Origin: Avena insularis
Taxonomy: Eukaryota; Streptophyta; Magnoliopsida; Poales; Poaceae
NCBI GenBank assembly: GCA_023614405.1
Contig: CM042696.1
Span: 336,155,211-336,219,210, forward strand
Reading direction: 5' to 3'
Length of the DNA: 64,000 bases
Made by a program: the position numbers and the translations under genes. Shown one piece after another: positions 49,395 through 59,475 of this stretch. Every line of letters begins with the position of its first letter. Position 1 is the first letter of the stretch. The notes under the pieces are model-generated. The model was given only the letters and a program-made list of their open reading frames with translations, did not search any database and was not told the DNA's origin.

Positions 49395-49477
49395 GACCAT
49401 GGGATGGTCGGAAAGGATACCTGTTTTGACCATGGGATGGTCAGAAAGGGATGGAAGGAGTTTCGTCATGGGATGAC
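49395..49477 (+). repeat. Three successive small inverted repeats in L
   Basis: GACCAT-ggg-ATGGTC occurs at 49395-49409 and 49428-49442 within a 33-base tandem unit. A third copy reads GTCAT-ggg-ATGAC (49465-49477), where both arms changed together. Paired change suggests selection for a stem. Confidence 0.65.
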
Positions 49478-50269
49478 CATAAAGGCGGAACAAATGGGTG
49501 ACCCAATCCTAATGTTTTCCAAAACTTTTCAAAAAGGTTTCCAAAATGTTTTACAAAAGTTTCCAACAAAGATATGTAGATGCTATATTTACAAGAGAAA
49601 CTAATTGAGAAAAGAACCTCTCTTGGAGCCCTCCTATTACCATAGCCATAATGCATATCCTCTTGTTATATTTGTTATATTAAGGTGGTTTGCGAGTACA
49701 TTCAAAGTACTCACCGGCATTGTCCCTGGCTATTAACTTGGTTAGATATGAAGAAGAAGGTGGTGTTGGTGACTATGCAAGCTAGGACGTTCTCCTAGTC
49801 AGATGCTTGTAAGTTAAGGCATGGATTGGGCTCTACGCTTGATGAAGTTCCGTTGATGATTATTGATGTAGCCTTAATGGCACCTATGTAAGTCTTGTAA
49901 TTCGGTATGTTTTGGATGTTGTAATGATACTTGTTGGTTATGTGCCACGACTAACTAATCATGGGATCATGGTTGTATGCATAACAGAGATTCTCGGAGG
50001 ATTAATCCGGGGGCCCCACAATTTGCTTTATTTATTCTTATTTGATTACTTTTTCTTTGGATTTTGTTTGTAAATGGTTTAGATGATGTGGCATTCACCT
50101 TTAAACCATTTCACAACATTTAGAACAATCAAGCATGGCATATACACTCAAATCTATATTAATGCAAACACACATGCAATCAAATTCATTTTCTGAATAA
50201 AAGTTTTTGTTAACCCTAAATTGGGTGATTAGAACTTGATAACCTTGTTTAAAGTTTTGGGATGTTACA

Positions 50270-50284
50270 AACCTTCCCTCTTTA
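50270..50284 (-). other. Polypurine tract of C
   Basis: TAAAGAGGGAAGGTT on the minus strand touches the 3' LTR. A TCTCGGGACAAGATTTTG segment lies just upstream of it. Confidence 0.88.
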
Positions 50285-50315
50285 AACAAAATCTTGTCCC
50301 GAGATTTAAGAAAAA

Positions 50316-51812
50316 CTAGGAACTAAAGAGATCTGGAAACTCGGTCCTAATATAATCTTCTTGCTCCCAAGTAGCTTCTTCTTGGGTATGGTTGCTCCAT
50401 TAGATCTTGAGAAACTTGATACTTCGGGTCCGGGTGGTTCTGAAGGCTTCTTCCAAAATACGAATCGGTACTTCACGATACGTCAGATCCTTGTTGATAT
50501 CAACGGCTCGATGATCAATGTTCCTGAAAACTACGGTCTTCTCCGAAACTTCTAAGCATTTGCGAAGTAATGAGATATGGAACACATTATGCATGGCTGA
50601 CATCTCTTCTGGTAGTTCTAGTTGATAAGACACTTCTCCTCGGTGATTCAGAATCTTGAAGGGCCCAATATATCTAGGGGCTAACTTCCCTTTCAGCTGA
50701 AAACGCTGCATTCCCTTCAAAGGCGACACTTTGAGATACACAAAATCTCCGACATTGAAGGTGAGGTCTCTACGTCTCTTGTCAGCATAACTCTTCTGTC
50801 TAGATTGGGCGGTCTTGAGGTGCTCACGGACTTTGTGAACCTTCTCTTCGGCTTCTCGTAGGATGTCAGGTCCGAAAATCTGACTCTCTCCTACTTGCGA
50901 CCAATTCAAAGGGGTACGACACTTCCTTTCATACAGAAATTCAAATGGGGCCATTTGCAAACTGGCTTGATAACTATTGTTGTATGAGAATTCTGCGAAA
51001 GGTAGACAATCTTCCCATTTTGATCCATAGTCTAACACACAAGCTCTCAATATATCTTCTAAGATTTGGCTGACTCTTTCAGTCTGTCCATCAGTCTGCG
51101 GGTGATAAGCTATGCTGAAATTCAACTTGGTTCTTAATCCTTCTTGGACTTTCTGCCAAAATCTTGAGGTAAATTGGGTTCCTCGATCCGACACTATGGT
51201 CTTGGGGGTTCCATGCAAACTGACGATTCTGGCAATGTATAACTCTGCTAGCTTTGAACTCTGGTAGGTTGTCTTGACAGGTATAAAATGGGCTACCTTG
51301 GACAGTCTATCAACTATGACCTAGATAGAGTCATTTACCCTACTAGAAGTAGGCAAACCGGTGATAAAGTCCAGTCCGACGGAATCCCATTTCCATTCTG
51401 GAATCTACAATGGTTGCAATAGTCCTGCGGGTCTCTGATCTTCCACTCTGACTCTCTGACAGATATCACACTTGGCTATGTAGCTTCTGATTTCTCTCTT
51501 CATCTTATGCCACCAAAATTGCTCCTTCATATCTTGATACATCTTCGTTCCTCCGGGGTGGATAGAATAAAGAGTATCATGAGCTTCCTGCATGATAACT
51601 TGCTTCAGCTCCGAATCTGCTGGCACACAGATACATCCTTTGTACCACAAAACTCCTTCATCATCTTTGGTGAATCCAGGTACCTTTCCTGTACTGATAC
51701 GACACTTGATTCCGTCGATACTTGCATTTCCTTTCTGGGCTTCCTTGATTTGGCTAATCAAAGTGGGTTGAAGTTCAATGCTAGCTAAAAATCCTTGGCT
51801 AACTAGCTCCAT
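50316..51812 (-). pseudogene. Integrase and chromodomain of C
   Basis: Minus-strand pieces 51812-51405 and 51218-50400 read in one frame, and continue to TAG 50316-50318. The zinc region is complete (HDTLYSIHPG and KCDICQRV). The core has VSDRGTQFTSRF and DGQTERVSQILED; then FAEFSYNNSYQ, KSYADKRRRDLTF and the chromodomain-like ILEEAFRTTRTRSIKFLKI. Stops interrupt it: TAG 51405-51407 where E has CAG, a TGG-to-TAG change near 51325, and TAA at 50400-50402. Except for these the reading frame is well kept, so the copy is not very old. Confidence 0.92.
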
Positions 51813-52145
51813 TCAAAACTTCTCCAACTCCTCATGCAAACTTGGCTGGGCTTCTTTGATCATGGTGTCTAATCTACATGGCAATCTGCTAAGAGAATCC
51901 GCTACCACATTGGATTTGCCGGGGTGATAGTGAATGTCAAGGTCATAATCCTTAGTTAACTCTATCCATCTCATTTGCCTCATATTCTGCTCCTTCTGAG
52001 TGAAAATATACTTCAAGCTCTTGTGATCTGAATAAATCTCATAGTGATTAACCATCAGGTAATGACGCCATGTCTTCAAAGCTAAAACTATAGCTGCTAG
52101 TTCAAGATCATGGATAGGGTAGTTTTGCTCATGTTGCTTCAGTTG
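51813..52145 (-). pseudogene. RNase H C-terminal part of C
   Basis: Frame 52079-51813 starts in RNase H ([21 protein letters not shown]) and includes [19 protein letters not shown] and VVADSLSRL. The part before it (52140-52080) reads [18 protein letters not shown], in the same protein. The ending TGA at 51813-51815 splits it from the integrase frame. Confidence 0.9.
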
Positions 52146-53162
52146 TCAAGACAGATATGCTATGACTTGATGCATCAACACACATCCGAGACCAATCTTA
52201 GATGCATCACAATACACATCAAAAGGCTTCTTGATATCTGGCATAATCAAGATTGGGGCTGAAATCAATCTCTTCTTGAGCTCTTGAAAACTTGCTGCAC
52301 ATTTGTCGGTCCATTCAAACTTCTTATCTTTCTTCAACAATTGGGTCATCGGTCTTGCGATGCTTGAAAATCCTTCAACAAACTTGCGGTAGTATCCCGC
52401 TAATCTAAGAAATGCACGGACTTGGGTTTGAGTGGTAATCTGTACATAAACGGTTACCTCCATCTTTCTTATCCACAAACAAAACAAGCGATCTCCATGG
52501 TGATGCACTTGAATCAGACATTTCTCCAGCATAGCATCAAGTTGCTTCTTCAGCTCCACTAATTCAGACGGGTTCATACTATAAGGCCTCTGGGCTATGG
52601 GTCCAGTTCCAGGAATTAGTTCAATAATGAACTCAATATCCCTGTCTGGGGGCATACCGGGCAATTCATCGGGGAATATGTCGGGGTATTCACAGACTAC
52701 TCTGACTTGGTCGATGGTGGGTTGGGCTAGACTCTTGTTGCACTTGAACTGACGGGGCAAGGATTCAGATACATGCTCTACTGATACTCGAGAACTACTG
52801 GTCATGGTTATGGCTTTATTGGCACAGTCGATCAATCCTTTATGTTTCGACATCCAATCCATTCCTAGTACTACTTCCAAACCTTTGGTTCCAAGTACTA
52901 TTAGATTGGCATACAAATCTATCCCATGGATTCTGATAGGTACAGCCTTGCAATTTTTTTTAGCTTTGGTGGTTGAACCAAGGATTTGAACTATCATGAC
53001 ATGCTTCAATTTTGTTGGTTGAATCTTACTAGTGCATGCAAATTCTTCTGTAACAAACAAGTGCGATGCTCCAGAATCAAACAACACTCTTGCAAGTATT
53101 GAGTTAACAGAAAACATACCCAGCATGACATCGGGTGCTTCCTGAGCTTCTTCAGCATTCAT
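52146..53162 (-). pseudogene. Protease and internally deleted RT of C
   Basis: Starts [14 protein letters not shown]. The protease site LFDSGASHLFVTEEF is intact, and ILGMDWMSK-like text ([13 protein letters not shown]) follows. The RT start includes the [15 protein letters not shown] and [17 protein letters not shown] segments. After LIQ the frame slips. At about 52445, right after the sequence for LCTDY, it jumps to QVRAFLRLAGYYRKF of the RT thumb. The palm with FIDD, present in A and B, is missing. RNase H starts normally ([15 protein letters not shown]). The missing piece is roughly 500 bases by comparison with A and B. Confidence 0.93.
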
Positions 53163-53251
53163 GTGGAACAGACATCCATTGCGGTTGAGCGAATTCCCTA
53201 GGGAAAATCTTCTTCCAGGCTGAACACGGCGTTGCTGCTAAGCTCGGGCAT

Positions 53252-54325
53252 TCACATTGGTGGTGGCTGCAACTTCTTGGGACACTTGTTGGAGTAGTGA
53301 ACCTTTACTCCACACTCAAAGCAAGTAACCTGGGACTTGTCTTTGGCCGCAACAGGCACGACATTGCTTCCAGTCCTTGGGGCAATATTGTTGTTGTTGT
53401 TGTTGGACTTGGGTGATGCACGGTTAAAGTTGTTGAAGTTTTCAGGGTTGTTGTTGTTGTTTCCTCCAGACTTCAAGTTTCCTCCGCTACGATTGGGGTA
53501 GCTTGGACGAGACATTAAGGGTCTATTGTTTCTTGGGGCATATCCTGCAAATGGGTTGGGGCGATACTTCTGATTATTGTGAGACCCAGTCTGGTGCATC
53601 ATTCTGCGCTTGCGGTTGTCATTGTCTTGGTTTATCTTCCCTTCCATCTAGATGGCAGAGTCGACTAGCTCTTCTAGGTCGTCAAAACGGATGTTGAGTA
53701 ATACCGTCTGCATCTCATCATGCAATCCATTCAAGAACCTTTCCTTTTTCTTGGCTTCAGTGTTGATCTTATCAGGGGCATACCTAGTGAGGGACAGAAA
53801 TTTGTCACGGTACTCAACTACCGTCATCCTTCCTTGCTTGAGTTCCCTGAACTCATCTCTCATTCTGGTGACTAAACCTTGTGGCACATGGGTGCGGCTG
53901 AACTTGATCTTGAAAGCTTCCCAAGTCATCACTTGACCGTTGTTCGTGGTACGGGTGCTATTCCACCAGGATCTTGCATCTCCTGCTAGATAATGGGTGG
54001 CAAATAGTACCTTCTTGTTGGCGTCAACTCCTGCGACTTCCAGATTATTCTCCATGGTTTGCAGCCAGTCATCCGCATCTAAGGGATCCTCAGATTTATT
54101 AAAGATAGGGGGATTGGTATTCTGAAAGTTCTTAAGCTTGGATCCATGATGATCCTGATTTCCATGGCCTTGATTATTGTGGGCCATGTGAGCTATCTGT
54201 TGCAGGGTGGCTAGATTGGCTTGGCGCTCTGCTCTACTAGCTTCACAGTCAGAAACTAGCATCTGCAGAATCTGCAACATCGGGTCCTGCGATGAGCTGC
54301 TTCCTCCTTGATTTCTACGATTCAT
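53252..54325 (-). pseudogene. gag of C
   Basis: Frame 54325-53648 starts MNRRNQGGSSSSQDPML, followed by the gag core (DADDWLQTMENNLEVAG, AGDARSWWNS, VEYRDKFLSLTRYAPDK). A TAG at 53648-53650 before MEGKIN separates it from frame 53647-53252, which carries a Gly/Asn-rich basic tail and a complete CCHC knuckle CFECGVKVHYSNKC. It then runs to a stop before the protease frame. A single lost codon (a stop) divides an otherwise full gag. Confidence 0.93.
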
Positions 54326-54585
54326 CTGAAGATTGAGATAGATAACGAGATAAGAGGGAAAGTTCTAAGGTTCATGGTTTTGCTTTTAAAAGCTTTATAC
54401 TTTGAGTTTGAACTCATGTTTTGCAAACTAACTCCTTCTTCTCATTCATTCATTCATTCATTCAAGCACACAATACAAACACACACACCACAACAAATGG
54501 AAAACAGATGGTTTAAGAACCATTCTGTGAACGAAGATATAGTGGGACCGATACAACTCATTCCTACGGTAGTGATCAAGTGCAT

Positions 54586-55321
54586 CTATTCATCATCAAT
54601 GAAGTCAGAATCATCATCATCGGTGTAGAAATCCATGGCATCATCCTCCAGGTAGTCGTTGTCATCACTGAGGTACGAGTGAAGATATCCCTGGATGTCT
54701 TCACCTTCTTCCTCTTCCTTTGCTTCAAGCTAGACTTCTTGCTCCTGGATGGTATTCTCGAGGTCGGACACCTTCTTGCGAAGACGAGTGATGGTGTGAT
54801 TCTTCTTCTCGCGTTGATGGCGAAGTGATTGGTGATCCTTGACGACCATGGAGAGAGTCTGATCCTTCTTGGCGGCAATGGCAAGGTTGTGATTGGCGTA
54901 GGCTCGAGCATTGACCAATTCCTTCTGTCTATCATACAACATGAAGTCAAGATTCTCCACATGGCGCTTCATCTCCGGGTGACTTGGCATCTCCAATGGC
55001 ATTCCCATAGAATCATGCCTTGCGTAATGAGCAAAGCGAGTTCCCTAGATCGAGTTGATGTTTTTCCCACATAGACAGGCAAGAGCTTCATGCATAGCCC
55101 TGGCTAATCCATCTAGCCAGTTGTTCTCTCATGGTGAATTGGATCTTCTCAGAAAGGGGTGCTTCCATCTTGCCTCTGAGGTCTGCAACTATCAGCCATT
55201 GTAGATATCCTCTAGGTAAATCCTTGAGTTGAGCTCCGACGAATCCTGGATGCAGGCGCTCAAGGTACTCAGACAGTGCATCAAGATCCCTCTCAAAGAT
55301 CAGTTGGCCTCTGTTTCCCAA
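54586..55321 (-). pseudogene. Leader ORF (ORF0) of C
   Basis: Starts at ATG 55321 with MGNRGQLIFERDLDALS, as in A. The first frame slips near 55125 and ends at 55088; the protein continues in 55008-54730 (coiled coil, HQREKKNHTITRLRKKVSDL) and, after TAG 54730-54732, to 54586 with an acidic tail ending DDDDSDFIDDE. At the TAG, copy A has CAG (14221-14223). The C-terminal acidic block and the N-terminal 60 residues are the best conserved parts between A and C. Same position between PBS and gag. Confidence 0.7.
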
Positions 55322-55558
55322 CTGGTAGAACTTGCAATACTAAACTTCCATTTATAAGAATTTAGGATGAGTAAGTTAGTGAGGTGATCAAGTGTGTCAA
55401 ATTTATGTAGTAATGTAAGAATTTTTGAGGAACATGATTTTTTTGAAAGAATCAAGGATAAGAGAGGGAATATGTTTTCATAAATACTTACTTCTTCGGT
55501 TTTGAAACTAAGTTTTGTTCGGACGTCCATTCTAACTAGGGTCTCCTATTTCCAGGAT

Positions 55559-55571
55559 GGCTTTGATACCA
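55559..55571 (-). other. Primer binding site of C
   Basis: TGGTATCAAAGCC on the minus strand, one base from the tRNA-Met site of A (G to A), three bases after the LTR end. Confidence 0.88.
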
Positions 55572-55574
55572 ACT

Positions 55575-58500
55575 TGTCAACACACGGATTTTTAATCCTA
55601 GATGCCTGTTATGCCATACATCGCAATCCCAGGATTACCATTTTTGCGAGACATAACAGATTGGATATTACAGTACATCATCCATTACAAAGCATAATAA
55701 GGTCTTACACAAATAGAGGATCTCATGATCCAGTCTTAATACAAACAAGCAGTAGAATAATAAGCGTAGCGGTGGGCTCCATCTTCAGTGTCACAGGCAA
55801 TACTGACAATGGGAGATGATCCTAGTTGTCGTAGACGTCCTGCTGTCTATCATCCTGATAGTCCTCCTCATAGTCTGGCCATGGGAATAGCCAAGGACAA
55901 AGCCATGAGTACTCTTTAAGTACTCGCAAACTATCACTAACAAGTAAGGTAGTTCTAGTAGGAATCCTAAGCTCTAAGTTTATTTGCAAAAGGCCAGATT
56001 TATCTAAAACTGAGTTTAGAAGTAAAGAAAACTAAGTTAATGTTCTAAATCACTTTAAGTTGGGAACCTAGTTTTCATATTCACAACCCTATTGTGGCCA
56101 AGTCAAAATTATAGTTCACTTCACAAGTCATTTTGAAAACATCTGACGACAGAACAGTAGGGCCACTCCAACTGTCCATGACCACGGACGCGGCAATTCG
56201 AATAGTTTGACACTCTGCAGAGGTGGTACACTTTCACCACAAAATTCGATACATCCATCAGGGATAACCCTGAATAATTATACTTAGTATGCGGATAATC
56301 AATCATAACCTTTCCTTTACACACTCTAGTATAAGCACCTCTCCCATGAGCTTGGCCTCCCCGCCATGGGCATCTGCCATCCTAGGCACTGCATAGGTGG
56401 ACATCATCAAGAGGTAGCCTCAGCTCAAACCTCTTCTGCGAGGGAACCCATACTAATGCATATAAACTTCCGGCTAAGCCTTACCCCATTCAGCTATTGT
56501 GTTTATACTGTAGAATTGGAACGGTATCGCATCCGAACCCAACCTTTAGTTTTTTATAAAGGGCTAAGGCTCATGCCTCAACATTTTTACCATCAAATCC
56601 ATTTGTGTTTCTCAACACATGACAAAATATTTCAATAGAATGACTCATCATTCCAAGGTTTTCACAAATCATTTTCACCAAGTATTCCCATCTAAAGTGA
56701 GCAAGTTTTATGCTTAGCACTAGCCACTAAGTTAAGAGTGTTCACTAATGAGGGGTGCTAATCCCAATCTCATGCCATAGAATGATATCTAGTATATGCC
56801 TAGTTTTATACTCTTTATGCTATCTATACTACTTTCCAAAATCTCACAAAGAACTTAACTAAAAGTAAAGAACTTTGGTAAAGTAAAACAAATAGTAAAG
56901 CTTGTAAGTAAAACTTGGGATGGGTATAAATCAAAATGTATAACCAAGCATGCCTAATGCATCTTGCTTAGGTTATATTGCATCTAGTGATGGCTTGCAA
57001 GTATTAGCTTACCAATAATAGGTTGCCTTGATTAGTGTAGTGATTGAAGTTTTCCTCGTCTTCTTCGAGGTAGAACTCCTCCTCCTCGTATCCTTGGTCG
57101 GTACTATCGTCTATAAATAAATACGGGGTACACAATCACCAAACAACATTTAACCAATTCTATTTAGCACACTAAGGATCACACTAGAATGATCTAGCAT
57201 CATCACAATCATCACATGAATTAAAGAACTAGTTTTATTTAGTTTATTTGAGAAAAGTAATTTCTACTCATTGAAATTAATTAAGATTTAATATTCTCCA
57301 ATTAAGATATGGGATCATGTGGACACATGTCATCACCACATATTCTAATACATGGGAATGTGATTTAAACGGTTGATCACATTTTATAAAGTTTAAGATT
57401 ATTATTTAATAGATTTAAAGTGACTAGAAATGCCCTAATAGCCTTCTTTTGGTACTAGTCCAATGTCACTGCATGCAATCCTAGATATTCATATAGATAT
57501 TATCAAATGTGATTTTTGAGAGTTGGAATCAACTCAAAATCTATCATGGTTGATTTTTGAAAAATGTTTGAAGTTGCAAAAGTCTCTGTCTTGTTATTTT
57601 TACTATAGAATATCTCGAAGTCCAATTGATTTAAATCCAACAGGCTTGGATAGATATTTTAATTTCCTTTCTAGCAAAATTTGAATCATGCAATTTGGTT
57701 AAGTCAAACTCTCTGAATTGATTTTTCAATCTAGGGACAGAATAGGATTTCAACTAAATTGGAAAATCCATATTTGAATTTCCTGGGCTACGCGGGAAAA
57801 CTAAACGGGCCGGCCCAACAGAACTGCACAACTTAGCACGCAGCTGACAGAGGGGCTCCACTAGCCAGTGACTCATTCTACACGAAACGGTACCATTTAA
57901 CCTGAGCCCTACGATTAGAAGCAAGATCGACTGCTTACGGTCGTCGTCGACGACGAACAGCTCCGACGACGAGCTAAACCTAACACGACGGTGGGGGTCT
58001 CGCGGGGCTCACCTAGGCTCCAGCTAGGGTCGGCGGTGGGGGTAAACGACTTGGTACACGACGGTGAGGCGAGGCGCGGTCACGGCAAGGCTTGGGGTGG
58101 TCGAAATCGATGGTGCCCTTCTCCTCCAGCAGCGGCGGACTCCGGTGCAATTCCGACGCGGTGGTGCTCGGCTTGCTCCGGGGTGAAGTAGGGAAGGTCG
58201 GTGAGGAGTGGGGAGTGTTGTGGTGTGGAGAATGGAGGTGGGGGTGGCCTCCTTTTATAGCTCGGCGTGGCGAACGGGGGTGTCTGCCGAGGTGGGGTGA
58301 TCATGGCGAGGTTGTGCGTGCATGATGAGGGCAAGGCGCGAGTTGGCGGGGCTGGTCGGGCACGGTGCACTAGCACGCTCTGGACACGGTGCAGAGGGGT
58401 GGTGCACGACTGTGTTAGTGTGATCCATGGCTCGGCTAGGGATGTGTCCTGGACAGGGGGTGGCGGTAGGGTGCGGCGAGGCTACTAGACACGCTGGATG

Positions 58501-59303
58501 GGCGCGGGGCTGTCTGGTCCGAGCTGGCCGCGGTCGACCGGCGATGACCACAAATGGGTGGCGCTCCACTGTGCAAGCGGTGCAGGCGGGAGCTAGTCCG
58601 GGGCTGGGTTAGGCTTAGGGGAGACAAGGAAGTTAGACTAGGGAACCATTTGGTCGATGATCACTGTACAAAACAGTGAAGTTAGGCTAGAAGTTTTTCT
58701 ATGCATGCCAAGTGTTTATGTTAATGGCCGTATGAAATTTATTTTTGAATTTTTGATTCAATTTTTTTGAGTGATCTTAGATTAAGCTTGAGAGACTAGG
58801 TTTGCTTGGAGAGGTCAAGGTGAATTGATTTGGTAGGTTTTTGAACAAGTGGGATCTTAACACATACACTTGATTCAATTTTCAAATGTCCTTTAAATGG
58901 ATTTGCTAGATGTTTTTGTAAGTTTGTAAAGTGGGCCTTGATACACTTTTACTTGGTCTAGCAAGGGGTGAAAAGAAATAGAATTGCTTCTGTTAGAAAG
59001 TCTCCTTTAGGAACACCTAAAGTGGCCTAGTGGTTTAAAATGGTCAAAATGACCATTTGCTTTATTTATTCTTATTTGATTTCTTTTTCTTTGCATTTTG
59101 TTTGTAAATGGTCTATATGATGTGGAATTCACCTTTAAACCATTTCACATCATTTAGAACAATCAAGCATGGCATATACACTCAAATCTATATTAATGCA
59201 AACACACATTCATTCAAATTCATTTTCTGAATAAAAGTTTTTGTTAACCCTAAATTGGGTGATTAGAACATGATAACCTTGATTAAAGTTTTGGGATGTT
59301 ACA
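55575..59303 (-). repeat. 5' LTR of C (3729 bp)
   Basis: On the minus strand it runs from TGTAACATCCC (59303) to ...GTGTTGACA (55575). The conserved frame is 56121-56324 and the palindrome variant 56194-56205. TATAAAA is at 58253-58259, and immediately upstream of it about 165 bases present in the 3' LTR and in A and I are missing (join near 58268). Confidence 0.94.
58253..58259 (-). promoter_or_regulatory. TATA box in 5' LTR of C
   Basis: TATAAAA on the minus strand. This is the promoter that would drive C; its upstream side carries the deletion. Confidence 0.65.
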
Positions 59304-59308
59304 TGTAT

Positions 59309-59475
59309 ATTTTGACTTCATAGACTTTATTGAGGAACTTGAGCTCCCGATGATGGTTTCTTGAGCAGAAATTGATGTTGACGTCATCTTCCATGGCTTA
59401 GAACCTTGCAAGGGTTAAGAAGGTACGGTTGAGTATGAGCATACTCAGCAAGTTCACTAAAAAGGAGGGTATGGT
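59309..59475 (-). repeat. Outer visible piece of 5' LTR of H
   Basis: Continues 40098-40431 across C and is cut by D at 59476. Non-coding. Confidence 0.65.

Larger units (their letters stand above)
44078..50020 (+). mobile_element. Long solo LTR L (5943 bp) with target duplication
   Basis: The five bases atttg occur at 44073-44077 and 50021-50025. The termini are TGTAACATCCC and GGGGCCCCACA. No internal gag or pol and no second LTR is found inside. The layout is that of a long gypsy LTR: TATAAA at 46505, a GC-rich leader (46700-47100), AT-rich centre, the palindrome CTATTCGAATAG at 49281-49292, GAGTAC/GTACTC at 49694-49712, and gtccctggctatta. These late motifs are shared with G1, so L is a distant relative. 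At almost 6 kb it is a very long LTR. The 148-codon frame at 46470-46916 is low complexity and unlikely to be real. Confidence 0.9.
40432..50269 (-). repeat. 3' LTR of C, interrupted by solo LTR L
   Basis: LTR segments are 40432-44077 and 50026-50269, about 3.89 kb together. On the minus strand it starts TGTAACATCCC at 50269 and ends GGTGTTGACA at 40432. TATAAAA lies at 43110-43116, the acidic frame near 41895-41970, the conserved frame at 40972-41175, and the palindrome, one base changed, at 41045-41056. It retains a promoter-upstream segment (about 43123-43290) that is missing from the 5' LTR. Confidence 0.94.
40432..59303 (-). mobile_element. Complete Ty3/gypsy element C (family G1), with target duplication
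   Basis: The duplication tgtat stands at 40427-40431 and 59304-59308. On the minus strand the order is 5' LTR (59303-55575), PBS, leader ORF, gag, protease, deleted RT, RNase H, integrase, chromodomain, polypurine tract, and 3' LTR (50269-40432, split by solo LTR L). Without L the element is about 12.9 kb. It is the only G1 copy with both LTRs. RT has lost its catalytic core and every frame has stops, so it cannot act alone. Confidence 0.97.
19023..59475 (-). mobile_element. Old non-coding LTR element H, split by insertions
   Basis: H is reconstructed from pieces left after removing later insertions: a partial 3' LTR (19023-20049), a polypurine tract, an internal region (20050-20255 and 21676-23950), a tRNA-Met PBS, and parts of the 5' LTR (23965-24006, 40098-40431, 59309-59475). 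All point to the minus strand. No gag or pol is recognisable, as in large non-autonomous LTR elements. Both outer ends are hidden by A and D. The visible parts of the two LTRs do not overlap, so the LTR pair cannot be aligned. Confidence 0.75.
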
